Origin: Propionibacterium sp.
Lineage (GTDB): Bacteria > Actinomycetota > Actinomycetes > Actinomycetales > Actinomycetaceae
Direction: 5' to 3'
Length of the DNA stretch: 6,589 nucleotides
Assembly (NCBI GenBank): GCA_030460725.1
Contig: JAKECL010000111.1
Location: 1 to 6,589, forward strand
Position 1 is the stretch's first letter. The number at the start of each line of letters is the position of its first letter. This document shows positions 1 to 6,589 of this stretch, in pieces. The notes under the pieces are model-generated. The model was not told the origin of the DNA. It did no database searches and saw only the letters and a program-made list of their open reading frames with translations. The position numbers were made by a program, and so were the translations under genes.

Positions 1-24
1 CGCGGAGGGCGGCAGCGGAGGGGA

Positions 25-40
25 CCACGTCGGGACGTGG
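25..40. repeat. 16-base inverted repeat, possible operator
   Basis: The sequence CCACGTCGGGACGTGG has two perfect 7-base arms (25-31 and 34-40) around a 2-base centre. The spacer is too short for a good hairpin loop and no T-run follows, so a terminator is unlikely. The symmetry suits a dimeric DNA-binding protein. It lies about 97 bases upstream of the phosphatase start and could act on that gene or on one beyond the left edge. The function is inferred from symmetry alone. Confidence 0.35.
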
Positions 41-48
41 GTGGGGAC

Positions 49-102
49 GCCGACGGGCGAGGTCCACGAGCGAGGCCGACGGGCGAGGTCGACGAGGGCG
101 AG
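49..102. repeat. 26-base tandem duplication in the leader
   Basis: Two adjacent copies of a GC-rich unit lie at 49-74 and 75-102. Each starts with the same 16 bases, GCCGACGGGCGAGGTC, then ACGAG after one changed base, and ends in CGAG. The second copy has two extra G residues. The copies abut exactly, as expected for a recent slippage duplication in non-coding DNA just upstream of the phosphatase gene. No function is evident. Confidence 0.6.
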
Positions 103-124
103 GCCCCCTCTGCCGCCCGTCGGG

Positions 125-130
125 CACAAT
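125..130 (+). promoter_or_regulatory. weak candidate -10 element for a leaderless message
   Basis: CACAAT is the most AT-rich hexamer upstream of the phosphatase gene and lies 6 bases before its ATG. Transcription from it would start at or very near the ATG, giving a leaderless mRNA, which is common in actinobacteria. In support, there is no spaced Shine-Dalgarno sequence: only a G-run directly abuts the ATG. Against it, the hexamer matches TANNNT only at its second and last positions, and no -35 element is visible. Confidence 0.25.
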
Positions 131-136
131 GGGGGG

Positions 137-712
137 ATGATTCTGCGAGTCCTCATGGTGTGCACCGGGAACATCTGCCGCTCGACGATGGCCCAGGAGG
201 TGCTCGCCGAGGAGGCATCCGCGGCCGCACTGGACGTCCTGGTCGATTCCGCGGGGATCTCTGACGAGGAACACGGCAATCCGATCGACCCTCGCGCTGC
301 CCGTGTGCTGCGCGAGGCCGGCCACCGTGTTCCTGACCACCGTGCTCGGCAGGTGAGTGCCGCAGAGCTGGACTCCTGGGACCTGGTCCTGGCGATGACC
401 CGCCAGCACCTGCGGGCCCTGGAACGCCTGGCGGAACGCGTCGGGGTGGAGGTCATCCCCGATGCCCCCGGTGGGGAACGGGGTGTCGTGGACCTGCGGA
501 TGTACCGCTCCTACGATCCACTCCTGGGTGCAGCGGGCAGCACGGGAGACGCCGCGGCCCACCCGTCACGGGACATCCCCGCCGACTGGGACGTGCCCGA
601 CCCGTGGTACGGCGGTCACGAGGACTTCGTGGAGACGCTGCAGGTCATCGAGAGGGTGAGTCCCGCCCTCGTCGACCACCTCCGCGACCTGCGGGACGGG
701 CCCCGCCCCTGA
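137..712 (+). CDS. low-molecular-weight protein-tyrosine phosphatase
   Basis: This 191-residue cytoplasmic enzyme should remove phosphate from phosphotyrosine in proteins. The catalytic P-loop lies at the N terminus: CTGNICRS, residues 9-16, with nucleophile Cys9 and phosphate-binding Arg15 in the family pattern C-X5-R. The general acid is Asp155 in DPWYGG (155-160). The ATG at 137 is chosen because it leaves just the first beta strand (ILRVLMV) before the P-loop. The frame stays open upstream to 41, but that part is Arg/Gly/Pro-rich and unlike the family. The next Met (residue 7) would delete the strand. Family members are usually about 150-160 residues; the extra length is largely a segment at 129-151, just before the acid loop. 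The stop overlaps the next start (TGATG), so the two genes are probably cotranscribed and translationally coupled. The family assignment is firm, but the substrate is unknown. Arsenate reductase of the same fold is less likely because the DPWYGG acid loop is intact. Confidence 0.93.
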   Translation: MILRVLMVCTGNICRSTMAQEVLAEEASAAALDVLVDSAGISDEEHGNPIDPRAARVLREAGHRVPDHRARQVSAAELDSWDLVLAMTRQHLRALERLAERVGVEVIPDAPGGERGVVDLRMYRSYDPLLGAAGSTGDAAAHPSRDIPADWDVPDPWYGGHEDFVETLQVIERVSPALVDHLRDLRDGPRP

Positions 713-1698
713 TGCCCGGTCGGCACATTCGCGCCAGCGCGACCCCTGCCCGGCGTCCCGCCTCCCGGCGCACTTCCCCCGGCCGCGCCTCCTCGCGACG
801 CAGGCCCTCGCGTCGGCGCAGGTCACGAGGATTCGGTCGCCCCACCGTGACGCTGGTCTTCCTGGGTCTTGTGGCGTTCCTGGTCTGCGCAGTGGCCCTC
901 ATGGTCCGCTCAGCGGCGCCGGGAGAACAGGACCTGGCTGCCGATGGTCGCGAGCCCGCAGGTGCTGTCGAGGGAAGCGGCCCCACGACCCCTCCCCTCG
1001 ACTTCTCGGGCTTCCGGGCGGGCGACATCATCTCCGACGATCTCTTCTTCGATGCGGACGCCATGTCGCAGGAGGAGGTCTCCACCTTCATCGCCTCCTG
1101 GAACGCGGGCTGTGTGGCGGGCCCCGACGCCACCCCCTGCCTGGCCGACCTGACGGAGACGACGCCCGACGTCCCCGCCGACGCCTTCTGCCCCGGCGGG
1201 TTCGAGGGCGCCGAGGGGGACAGTGCCGCCTCCATCCTCACCAAGGCGGCCCAGGGCTGCGGCGTGAGCCCCAAGGCACTGTTGGTGATCCTGCAGAAGG
1301 AACAGGGTCTGGTCACGGCATCCGGCCCCGCGCTGGTCCCCTCCCGCTACCGCTCCGCCATGGGCTACGCATGTCCCGACACTGCGACCTGCAACGATGA
1401 CTTCAGCGGGTTCGCCCGCCAGGTCTGGTTCGCCGCCCGCCAGTTCCGCGTCTACGAGGGCGATCCCGGCCACTTCAGCTTCCGGGCAGGTGAGACCAGG
1501 CCGGTGCTGTTCAACCCGGATCCCGACTGCGGGTCACGGGTGGTCACCATGGAGAACCAGGCCACGGCGGGGCTCTACAACTACACGCCCTACCAGCCCG
1601 ACGACGCTGCGCTGTCAGGCTCCGGCTCCAGCTGTTCGAGCTGGGGGAACCTCAACTTCTTCGCCTACTGGAAGGCCTGGTTCGGGGACACCCACTGA
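712..1698 (+). CDS. membrane-anchored Cys-rich extracytoplasmic protein, possibly lysozyme-like
   Basis: This 328-residue protein has a cytoplasmic tail (1-43, with 16 Arg and no Tyr), one membrane segment (about 44-65) and then an outside domain. A low-complexity linker (about 66-100) leads to a folded region with eight Cys (134, 143, 160, 183, 221, 227, 273, 308), enough for four disulfides. Landmarks are GVSPKALLVILQKEQGLVT around Glu197, YRSAMGY (213-219), ENQATAGLYNYTPYQP (281-296) and a C-terminal WGNLNFFAYW. From memory, this matches a domain common in secreted actinobacterial proteins annotated as hypothetical. The step from a GVSP helix to a Glu, then AMGY, resembles the lytic transglycosylase layout with Glu197 as catalytic acid. 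That reading is inference. The start at 712 overlaps the phosphatase stop and has no clear ribosome binding site, so coupling is likely. The next ATG in frame (901) would delete the anchor. It may act on, or bind, the cell wall. Confidence 0.85.
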   Translation: MPGRHIRASATPARRPASRRTSPGRASSRRRPSRRRRSRGFGRPTVTLVFLGLVAFLVCAVALMVRSAAPGEQDLAADGREPAGAVEGSGPTTPPLDFSGFRAGDIISDDLFFDADAMSQEEVSTFIASWNAGCVAGPDATPCLADLTETTPDVPADAFCPGGFEGAEGDSAASILTKAAQGCGVSPKALLVILQKEQGLVTASGPALVPSRYRSAMGYACPDTATCNDDFSGFARQVWFAARQFRVYEGDPGHFSFRAGETRPVLFNPDPDCGSRVVTMENQATAGLYNYTPYQPDDAALSGSGSSCSSWGNLNFFAYWKAWFGDTH

Positions 1699-1841
1699 GG
1701 GGTGGACGACCGACCGCGCGCGCGAACTCGGTGGTTCCTCCCCACACTGTGAGCCCACCCCGGAACTCCCGGACAGCGCCGGGGGCCCCGGAGGACTCCT
1801 GCGGGTGACTCCAGCGCGGCCCACTGTGTCCCCGGGGGCCC
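1699..1841. other. convergent intergenic gap, no clear terminator
   Basis: This 143-base gap lies between the stop of the + strand pair and the stop of the - strand lactate operon. It is GC-rich and contains small dyads: CCGGGGGCCCCGG at 1779-1791, with almost no loop, and CCCCGGGG near 1830. Neither is followed by a T-run on either strand, so no intrinsic terminator can be called. Convergent genes need termination here, which may be Rho-dependent or rely on GC-only hairpins. No small ORF with a plausible start is evident. Confidence 0.5.
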
Positions 1842-4706
1842 TCAGACGTGGGCGGGCGCGGGCCTGCCTGGCCGGGTCGCCTCCTCCAGCAGCTCCAGGA
1901 CGTGGCGGTACTCCGAACCGGTCGCCCGCGTCATGCCCACTTCGCAGGTGCGGTTGCACGAGGCGTGGGCGTCGGCGTGCATCTCCTTGACCTCGCGGGC
2001 TTCGGGAGCAGCGGCAGATGCGGTGAGCTCGGGGTGGAGCATCCCGCGGTCCCCGGCGAACCCACAGCAGCCCCAGTTCAGCGGCACGTCCACCTTCCGT
2101 GCCACGGTCGCAGCGACGGCCTCCAACGCGGGGTTGAGGCCGATCTGGGTCGACGAACACGTGGGGTGCAGGGCCAGGGTGTCCACCAGGGGCGTGACCT
2201 CACCCAGGGCGGGCAGGACCTCCCGCCGGACGAACTCCACGGCGTCCATGGTCTGCCACGGCGCCTTCTCGTCGTGGAAGATGTGCTCGAAACCCTCGGT
2301 GCTGCTGGCCGGGTCGGTGATGACAGGCAGCGTCGCGTCCGGGTTGAGCTCCCGGACGGCGGCGACGACCCGGCGCGCCATCGCGGCGCGCCCCGCGGGA
2401 TAGCCCTTGGACGTCCACGGCGTCGAGCAGCACAACGACTCGATCCCCTCGGGCACCGCCAGCCGGATCCCCGCGCGCTGCAGGAGGGCAATGAAGGCGC
2501 GCGTTGCGCCCTCGCCGTCCCCGCCGGCCTCGAACATCCCGTTGATGCAGGCCGGCAGGTAGACGCCGCGGATCTCGCCCTCCTCCGCCCCGACGGTGCC
2601 CGCCAAGGGCCCGCGGGCGGGTCCCCCGGCGGGGAGGTCGGCGGTGTAGTGGGGAACCGTGTCGGCTCCCAGAACGGCGCGCCCCACATCCGAGACGGCC
2701 CCGACGAGGGGCGCCGGCAGGTGGTCGGCGAAGGTCAGTCCGGCGGCCGCAGTTCGCGAGACCACGTTCCAGGCGTGGGCCGCTGCCCGCCATCCGGTGG
2801 CCATCAACGGGTTCTGGTCCTCCCGGCGCAGGCGCCGGACCAGGTCCCCTGTGTTGATGAGCACCGGGCAGGCCGTGACGCACATGCCATCGACGGCGCA
2901 GGTCTCGATGCCGGCGTACTCATAGGCCTTCCCGAGTTCCTTGGCCAGGGCCTGGTCCCCGTGAGCGCGGGCGCGCTCCTCCGCACGTCGCACGACGATG
3001 CGCTGGCGGGGGGTCAGGGTGAGGTCGCGTGAGGGGCACACGGGTTCGCAGTAGCCGCACTCCACGCAGCGGTCGGCCTCGATCTCGATGGACTCCGGCA
3101 GCTTGAAGTCGCGCAGGTGGGCCAACGGGTCGTCCTCGATGATGACTCCGGGGTTGAGGATGCCGGTGGGGTCGCACAGGGTCTTGATCTCGCGCATGAC
3201 CGCGTAGATCTCGTCGCCGTACTGGCGGCGCACGAAGGGGGCCATGACGCGCCCCGTGCCGTGTTCGGCCTTGAGGTTGCCGTCCGCGGAGAGGACCAGG
3301 TCCACCATGTCCTCGGTGAACGCCGCGAAACGGTCGATCGCGCCGTCCCGGGCGAAACCGTCGGTGAGCATGAAGTGGATGTTGCCGTCCTTGGCGTGAC
3401 CGAAGATCACCGAGTCGGCGTAGTGGTACTTCGTGAAGAGATCCTGCAGCGAGGCGCAGGTGGGGGCCAGGGACGGAACCGGCACGACGATGTCCTCCAG
3501 CAGCGCGGTGGTCCCCGACTTCCGGGCCCCGGCCACGGAGGTGTAGAGCCCCTTGCGCAGCTTCCAGGCCAGAGCCCGTTGCGCGGCGTCCGCGGACAGG
3601 GGTGCGGGGGAGCGCAGGGGGAGGTGGTCGAGCACATCGGTGCCCCCGCGCACGAGGGCGGCCAGGGTCTCGGCGTCATCGGCCTGGTACTCGACGAGCA
3701 ACGCGGCCTCCGAGCCGACCTCGAACCCGCTGATCTGGCGGGGGGCGTCAGGGAAGGACTGTCCCACGCGCAAGGAGGTGGCGTCCATGAGTTCCAGGGT
3801 CGCCGCGTGGGAGGCCACGAGGTCGGGCAGTGCCCGGGTGGCGTCCTCCAGGGTGGGGAAGACGGCGAGCGCCGTGGCCACCTGGTGGAGGACGGGGACG
3901 GTGCGGTAGGTGGCCTCCGCGACGAAGGCGAGTGTGCCCTCCGACCCGATGACCAGGTGGGCCAGGAGGTCTGCGGGGGACTCGTGGTCGAGGAAGGCGT
4001 TGACCGCGTAACCCATGGTGTTCTTCATGGCGAAGCGGCGTTTGATGGTGGCCACGGACTCGGGGTTGTCCAGGACGCGGCGACGCAGACGCTCCAGCCC
4101 CTCGACGAGGGCGGGTTCCTCGCGGCGCAGCCGAACGTCGGCGTCGGGGGCAGCGGTGTCGACGGTGGTCCCCGAGGGGAGGACCAGCACCATGGACTCC
4201 AAGGTGTGGTACGTGTTCTGGACGGTGCCCGCCGCCATGCCGGAGGAGTTGTTGGCGACCACGCCGCCCACGGTGCAGGCGCCCTCGGAGGCGGGGTCGG
4301 GGCCCAGGCGGTAGCCGTGGCGGGCGAGGTGGGCGTTGACCTGGCGCACGGTGGCGCCGGGCTGGACACGCACACGCCTGCCGCCGTCGAGCACCTCGAT
4401 GTCGCGGAAGCCCTTGCGGGTGTCGACCATGAGGTCGGGGGCCGAGGCCTGCCCGGACAGGGACGTCCCGCCTGAGCGGAAGGTCACGTGGGTCCCCGAG
4501 GCTGAGGCCGCGCGCAGGACGGCGGCGACCTCGGGTGCGTCCTGGGCGATGACGAGGGCTCTGGGGGTGTGGAGGAAGTGGGAGGCATCGCTCGCGTGGG
4601 CGACCCGGTCCAGCGCTCCCAGCCGGATGCGTGAGGTCTCCGCGACGGCGGAGGCGACGGCGGGGTCGATGTGGGCCGCGGGGATCGTGTGAGCGGGAGC
4701 AGTCAT
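1842..4706 (-). CDS. dld: FAD and Fe-S D-lactate dehydrogenase (fused GlcD/GlpC type)
   Basis: This 954-residue enzyme probably oxidises D-lactate to pyruvate at the inner face of the membrane and passes electrons to quinone. The N-terminal PCMH-type FAD domain includes FRSGGTSLSGQ (76-86) and the GGVVANNSSGM stretch (147-157). The FAD-oxidase C-terminal domain carries FGHAKDGNIHF (435-445) and EHGTGR (481-486). A ferredoxin-like region follows with C547-C550-C553-C557 and a second set C603-C609-C613. The C-terminal half has CCG-type motifs: C720 with CC(S) at 759-761, and C850 with CCG at 880-882, then C917/C921. The ATG at 4706 forms an ATGA overlap with the permease stop and lacks a Shine-Dalgarno sequence, indicating coupling. 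An in-frame ATG at 4724 exists but would overlap further. The frame stays open to 5435 only as an antisense-style extension across the permease gene. Fused glycolate oxidase or D-2-hydroxyglutarate dehydrogenase are alternatives; the permease partner favours lactate. Confidence 0.88.
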   Translation of the reverse strand: MTAPAHTIPAAHIDPAVASAVAETSRIRLGALDRVAHASDASHFLHTPRALVIAQDAPEVAAVLRAASASGTHVTFRSGGTSLSGQASAPDLMVDTRKGFRDIEVLDGGRRVRVQPGATVRQVNAHLARHGYRLGPDPASEGACTVGGVVANNSSGMAAGTVQNTYHTLESMVLVLPSGTTVDTAAPDADVRLRREEPALVEGLERLRRRVLDNPESVATIKRRFAMKNTMGYAVNAFLDHESPADLLAHLVIGSEGTLAFVAEATYRTVPVLHQVATALAVFPTLEDATRALPDLVASHAATLELMDATSLRVGQSFPDAPRQISGFEVGSEAALLVEYQADDAETLAALVRGGTDVLDHLPLRSPAPLSADAAQRALAWKLRKGLYTSVAGARKSGTTALLEDIVVPVPSLAPTCASLQDLFTKYHYADSVIFGHAKDGNIHFMLTDGFARDGAIDRFAAFTEDMVDLVLSADGNLKAEHGTGRVMAPFVRRQYGDEIYAVMREIKTLCDPTGILNPGVIIEDDPLAHLRDFKLPESIEIEADRCVECGYCEPVCPSRDLTLTPRQRIVVRRAEERARAHGDQALAKELGKAYEYAGIETCAVDGMCVTACPVLINTGDLVRRLRREDQNPLMATGWRAAAHAWNVVSRTAAAGLTFADHLPAPLVGAVSDVGRAVLGADTVPHYTADLPAGGPARGPLAGTVGAEEGEIRGVYLPACINGMFEAGGDGEGATRAFIALLQRAGIRLAVPEGIESLCCSTPWTSKGYPAGRAAMARRVVAAVRELNPDATLPVITDPASSTEGFEHIFHDEKAPWQTMDAVEFVRREVLPALGEVTPLVDTLALHPTCSSTQIGLNPALEAVAATVARKVDVPLNWGCCGFAGDRGMLHPELTASAAAPEAREVKEMHADAHASCNRTCEVGMTRATGSEYRHVLELLEEATRPGRPAPAHV

Positions 4707-6403
4707 GGTGTGGGGACCATCCATCCGAGGATCGGGGTTGATTGCAGGTAGACGAAGGCCGTGAAGGCGACCAACAGTCCCAGACTCCACCAGATTAGCC
4801 TCCTGAAGAGGTCGCCCTCCTTCCCTGCCATCCCGGCGGCGGCCGCGGCGACCGCCAGGTTCTGCGGGGAGAGCATCTTGCCCACCACCCCCGCGGAGGA
4901 GTTCGTGGCGGCCATGAGCACCGGGTCGAGTCCTGCCTTCTGGGCGGTGGTGGCCTGGAGCAGGCCGAAGAGGGCGTTGGAGGAGGTGTCCGAACCAGTG
5001 ATCGCCACACCCAGCCATCCGATGGCGGGGGAGAGCAGGGCGAAGAAGCCGCCCGTGGAGGCCAGGGCCGCGCCCAGGCTGTGGGTCTGGCCAGACAGGT
5101 TCATGACATAGGCCAGGGCCAGCACGGAGACCACGGTGAGGATTGTGAAACGCAGCTGGTGCACCGTCGCCCCGTAGGCGCGCAGGGCGCGGGCCGCGGA
5201 GACCTTGTAGGCCAGGGCCACGATGATTCCGGAGACCAGCAGCAGGGTGCCCCCGGTGCTCACCCAGCCCAGCTTGAAGGTCGTGGTGACGGGGTCCCCG
5301 GCGGCGCTGACGATGTCGAGGCCCGGCCAGGCGAAGCTCACGGTGGCGTGGTCGGCGAGGAAGGACTTCACCGCGGGGATCTGGGTGATGGAGAAGACGG
5401 CGATGATCACCACGTAGGGCAGCACCGCCATCCACGTGAGGTTCCCCTGGGTGCGGGTGGTGCGATCCACGCGCACCATGTCCGGGTCGGAGATCCCGGC
5501 CCGGGCCGTGTGGCCTGCGTCGACGGAGTCAGAAGAGTCGGCGGTGCCGCCCTCGTCGGAGTCCTCGCCACCCTCGAAGGAGACCGTGTGGGAGGGACTC
5601 CACACGCGCAGGACCAGCAGGACGACCAGGGCCGTCACCACGGCGGCCACGACGTCGGTGATCTCCACGGCGAAGTAGTTGGCGGTGACGAACTGGGCGA
5701 CGGCGAAGGTCAGGCCCGAGATCACGGCGATCGGCCAGGTCTGGCGGACCCCGCGCCAGCCGTCGACGATGAAGACCAGCAGCAGGGGGACGAAGGCCGC
5801 CAGGAAAGGGGTCTGGCGTCCGGCCATCTGGGCCAGGACATGGACGTCGATCTTGGTGACGCCGGCCAGGGTGATGATCGGGGCGGCCATGGCGCCGAAG
5901 GCGACGGGAGCGGTGTTGGCCAGCAGGGAGACGACCGCGGCCTTCAGGGGCTTCATGCCCGCTGCGACCAGCATGGCGATGGAGATGGCGACCGGCGCGC
6001 CGAAGCCAGCCAGGGATTCGAGCAGGGCGCCGAAGCAGAAGGCGATGATGATGGCCAGGATCCGCTGGTCGTCGGTGATGGCGCGGATGCGGTCACCCAG
6101 CACCTCGAACCAGCCGGTGACGACGGTCAGGCGATAGATCCACAAGGCGTTGACCAGGATCCACAGGATCGGGACGATGCCGTAGAGGGCGCCCTCCAGG
6201 GTGCCGCTGAGCATCTGGTCGGCGGGCATCTGCCACACCAGGGTCGCCAGCAGCATCGACAGGACCAGGCCGATGATCGAGGCCAGCCAGGCCTTGACGC
6301 GGAACACCCCCAGCAGCGCGAAGAGCGTGGCGAGCGGGATGACGGCGACCAGTGCGGAGAGGGCGAGGGAATCGCCGACGGGATCGAGGATCTGCTGGAA
6401 CAT
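4703..6403 (-). CDS. lctP: LctP-family lactate permease
   Basis: This 566-residue integral membrane protein should import lactate, and probably glycolate, with protons. The family is recognised by FGALLESLAGFGAPVA (124-139), the TGSDTSSNALFG segment (469-480) and NSSAGVVGKMLSPQN (501-515). It is hydrophobic throughout, with about 12-14 membrane segments, and its length is close to the roughly 550 residues usual for the family. A hydrophilic loop at about 268-322 breaks the pattern; it is strongly acidic at 277-295. The ATG at 6403 is preceded by GAGGAG at an 8-base spacing, the best ribosome binding site in the window. The gene is first in a two-gene operon, and its stop TGA overlaps the ATG of the dehydrogenase by 4 bases. 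LctP proteins can carry both stereoisomers, so pairing with a D-lactate enzyme is reasonable. Substrate preference cannot be read from sequence. Confidence 0.93.
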   Translation of the reverse strand: MFQQILDPVGDSLALSALVAVIPLATLFALLGVFRVKAWLASIIGLVLSMLLATLVWQMPADQMLSGTLEGALYGIVPILWILVNALWIYRLTVVTGWFEVLGDRIRAITDDQRILAIIIAFCFGALLESLAGFGAPVAISIAMLVAAGMKPLKAAVVSLLANTAPVAFGAMAAPIITLAGVTKIDVHVLAQMAGRQTPFLAAFVPLLLVFIVDGWRGVRQTWPIAVISGLTFAVAQFVTANYFAVEITDVVAAVVTALVVLLVLRVWSPSHTVSFEGGEDSDEGGTADSSDSVDAGHTARAGISDPDMVRVDRTTRTQGNLTWMAVLPYVVIIAVFSITQIPAVKSFLADHATVSFAWPGLDIVSAAGDPVTTTFKLGWVSTGGTLLLVSGIIVALAYKVSAARALRAYGATVHQLRFTILTVVSVLALAYVMNLSGQTHSLGAALASTGGFFALLSPAIGWLGVAITGSDTSSNALFGLLQATTAQKAGLDPVLMAATNSSAGVVGKMLSPQNLAVAAAAAGMAGKEGDLFRRLIWWSLGLLVAFTAFVYLQSTPILGWMVPTP

Positions 6404-6411
6404 CCGGGGAA

Positions 6412-6417
6412 CTCCTC
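6412..6417 (-). promoter_or_regulatory. ribosome binding site of the lactate permease
   Basis: On the - strand GAGGAG lies 8 bases before the ATG at 6403, a near-ideal Shine-Dalgarno sequence and spacing. It decides the permease start and probably serves the whole operon, since the downstream dehydrogenase lacks its own site. Confidence 0.75.
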
Positions 6418-6589
6418 AGTGGGTTCGGGGCGGGTGCCTGTGGACGCCGACGGGCCCGATGGGCTGCCCGGCTGACGGGAACGTCACCCAGTCAACCATC
6501 CGGGCAGGTCGCGCGCGGGACTTTGGTCGCAGGATCCGTGGGTTCTCGCGGGGTGCGGGTGGGACTGCGGGCCCGCCCGGGTCCGGTCC
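6418..6589 (-). promoter_or_regulatory. upstream region of the lactate operon, promoter not resolved
   Basis: About 170 bases up to the window edge have no convincing gene and should hold the operon promoter and any operator. A TTGACT hexamer on the - strand (6495-6490) resembles a -35 box, but no -10 hexamer stands at 16-19 bases from it. A perfect 10-base palindrome, GCGGGCCCGC, lies at 6567-6576, flanked by GGAC (6562-6565) and GTCC (6581-6584). It could be a hairpin or an operator. No LldR-like dyad is clear. Confidence 0.35.

Noticed and set aside
41..136. Upstream extension of the phosphatase to an ATG at 41
   Set aside because: The extra 32 residues are Arg/Gly/Pro-rich, encoded by the tandem repeat, and lie before a first beta strand that normally begins the protein.
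645..1316. 223-residue open frame on the - strand
   Set aside because: It is antisense to the membrane protein gene and has Arg/Ala/Ser-rich composition without domains.
1779..1791. CCGGGGGCCCCGG as an intrinsic terminator between the convergent genes
   Set aside because: The arms leave about one base for a loop, and no T-run follows on either strand.
3117..4475. 452-residue open frame on the + strand
   Set aside because: It is antisense to the dehydrogenase, dominated by Gly, Val, Gln, Asp and His, and has no recognisable domain. This is the usual antisense artefact of high-GC genes.
4707..5435. N-terminal extension of the dehydrogenase frame
   Set aside because: It overlaps the permease gene in another frame, gives Arg/Gly/Pro/His-rich low-quality sequence, and has no family similarity. 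The ATGA overlap at 4706 is the natural start.
6442..6455. 14-base match GGACGCCGACGGGC shared with 45-58, as possible flanking repeats
   Set aside because: A single match of this length is expected by chance in a window this GC-rich, and no longer repeat or mobile gene lies between the copies.
5081..6475. 464-residue open frame on the + strand
   Set aside because: It is antisense to the lactate permease and is a monotonous Gly/Asp/Gln/His-rich sequence with no fold or motif, so it is an antisense artefact.
6467..6495. TTGACT as a -35 promoter box for the lactate operon
   Set aside because: At the 17-base spacing the hexamer is GCCGGG, and none near it resembles TANNNT. The match is not enough to call a promoter.

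Overview
The window is very GC-rich, with GC-biased third codon positions and long open frames antisense to every gene. The gene families also point to a high-GC Gram-positive bacterium (Actinomycetota). The combination would suit an Actinomycetaceae-like or related host, but the sequence alone does not fix the genus.

There are four protein genes in two convergent pairs. On the + strand, after a 136-base GC-rich leader holding a short dyad and a 26-base tandem duplication, lies a low-molecular-weight protein-tyrosine phosphatase (137-712). Its stop codon overlaps the start of a single-pass membrane protein (712-1698). That protein has an Arg-rich cytoplasmic tail and a Cys-rich extracytoplasmic domain of an actinobacterial family of unknown function, which I read as possibly lysozyme-like.

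A 143-base gap (1699-1841) separates this pair from the - strand operon, which reads right to left: a LctP-family lactate permease (6403-4703), then a 954-residue flavin and iron-sulfur oxidoreductase of the fused D-lactate dehydrogenase type (4706-1842). The two genes overlap by 4 bases (ATGA), and the second has no ribosome binding site of its own. Together they form a simple lactate-utilisation unit: the permease imports lactate, and the dehydrogenase oxidises D-lactate to pyruvate and passes electrons through its Fe-S centres, probably to the quinone pool. No regulator, racemase or L-lactate dehydrogenase is present in the window.

There are no tRNA or rRNA genes, mobile elements, CRISPR arrays or attachment sites. 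The lactate operon is ordinary metabolism. The less described part is the phosphatase plus anchored wall-domain pair. I saw no clear sign of an entirely new system.
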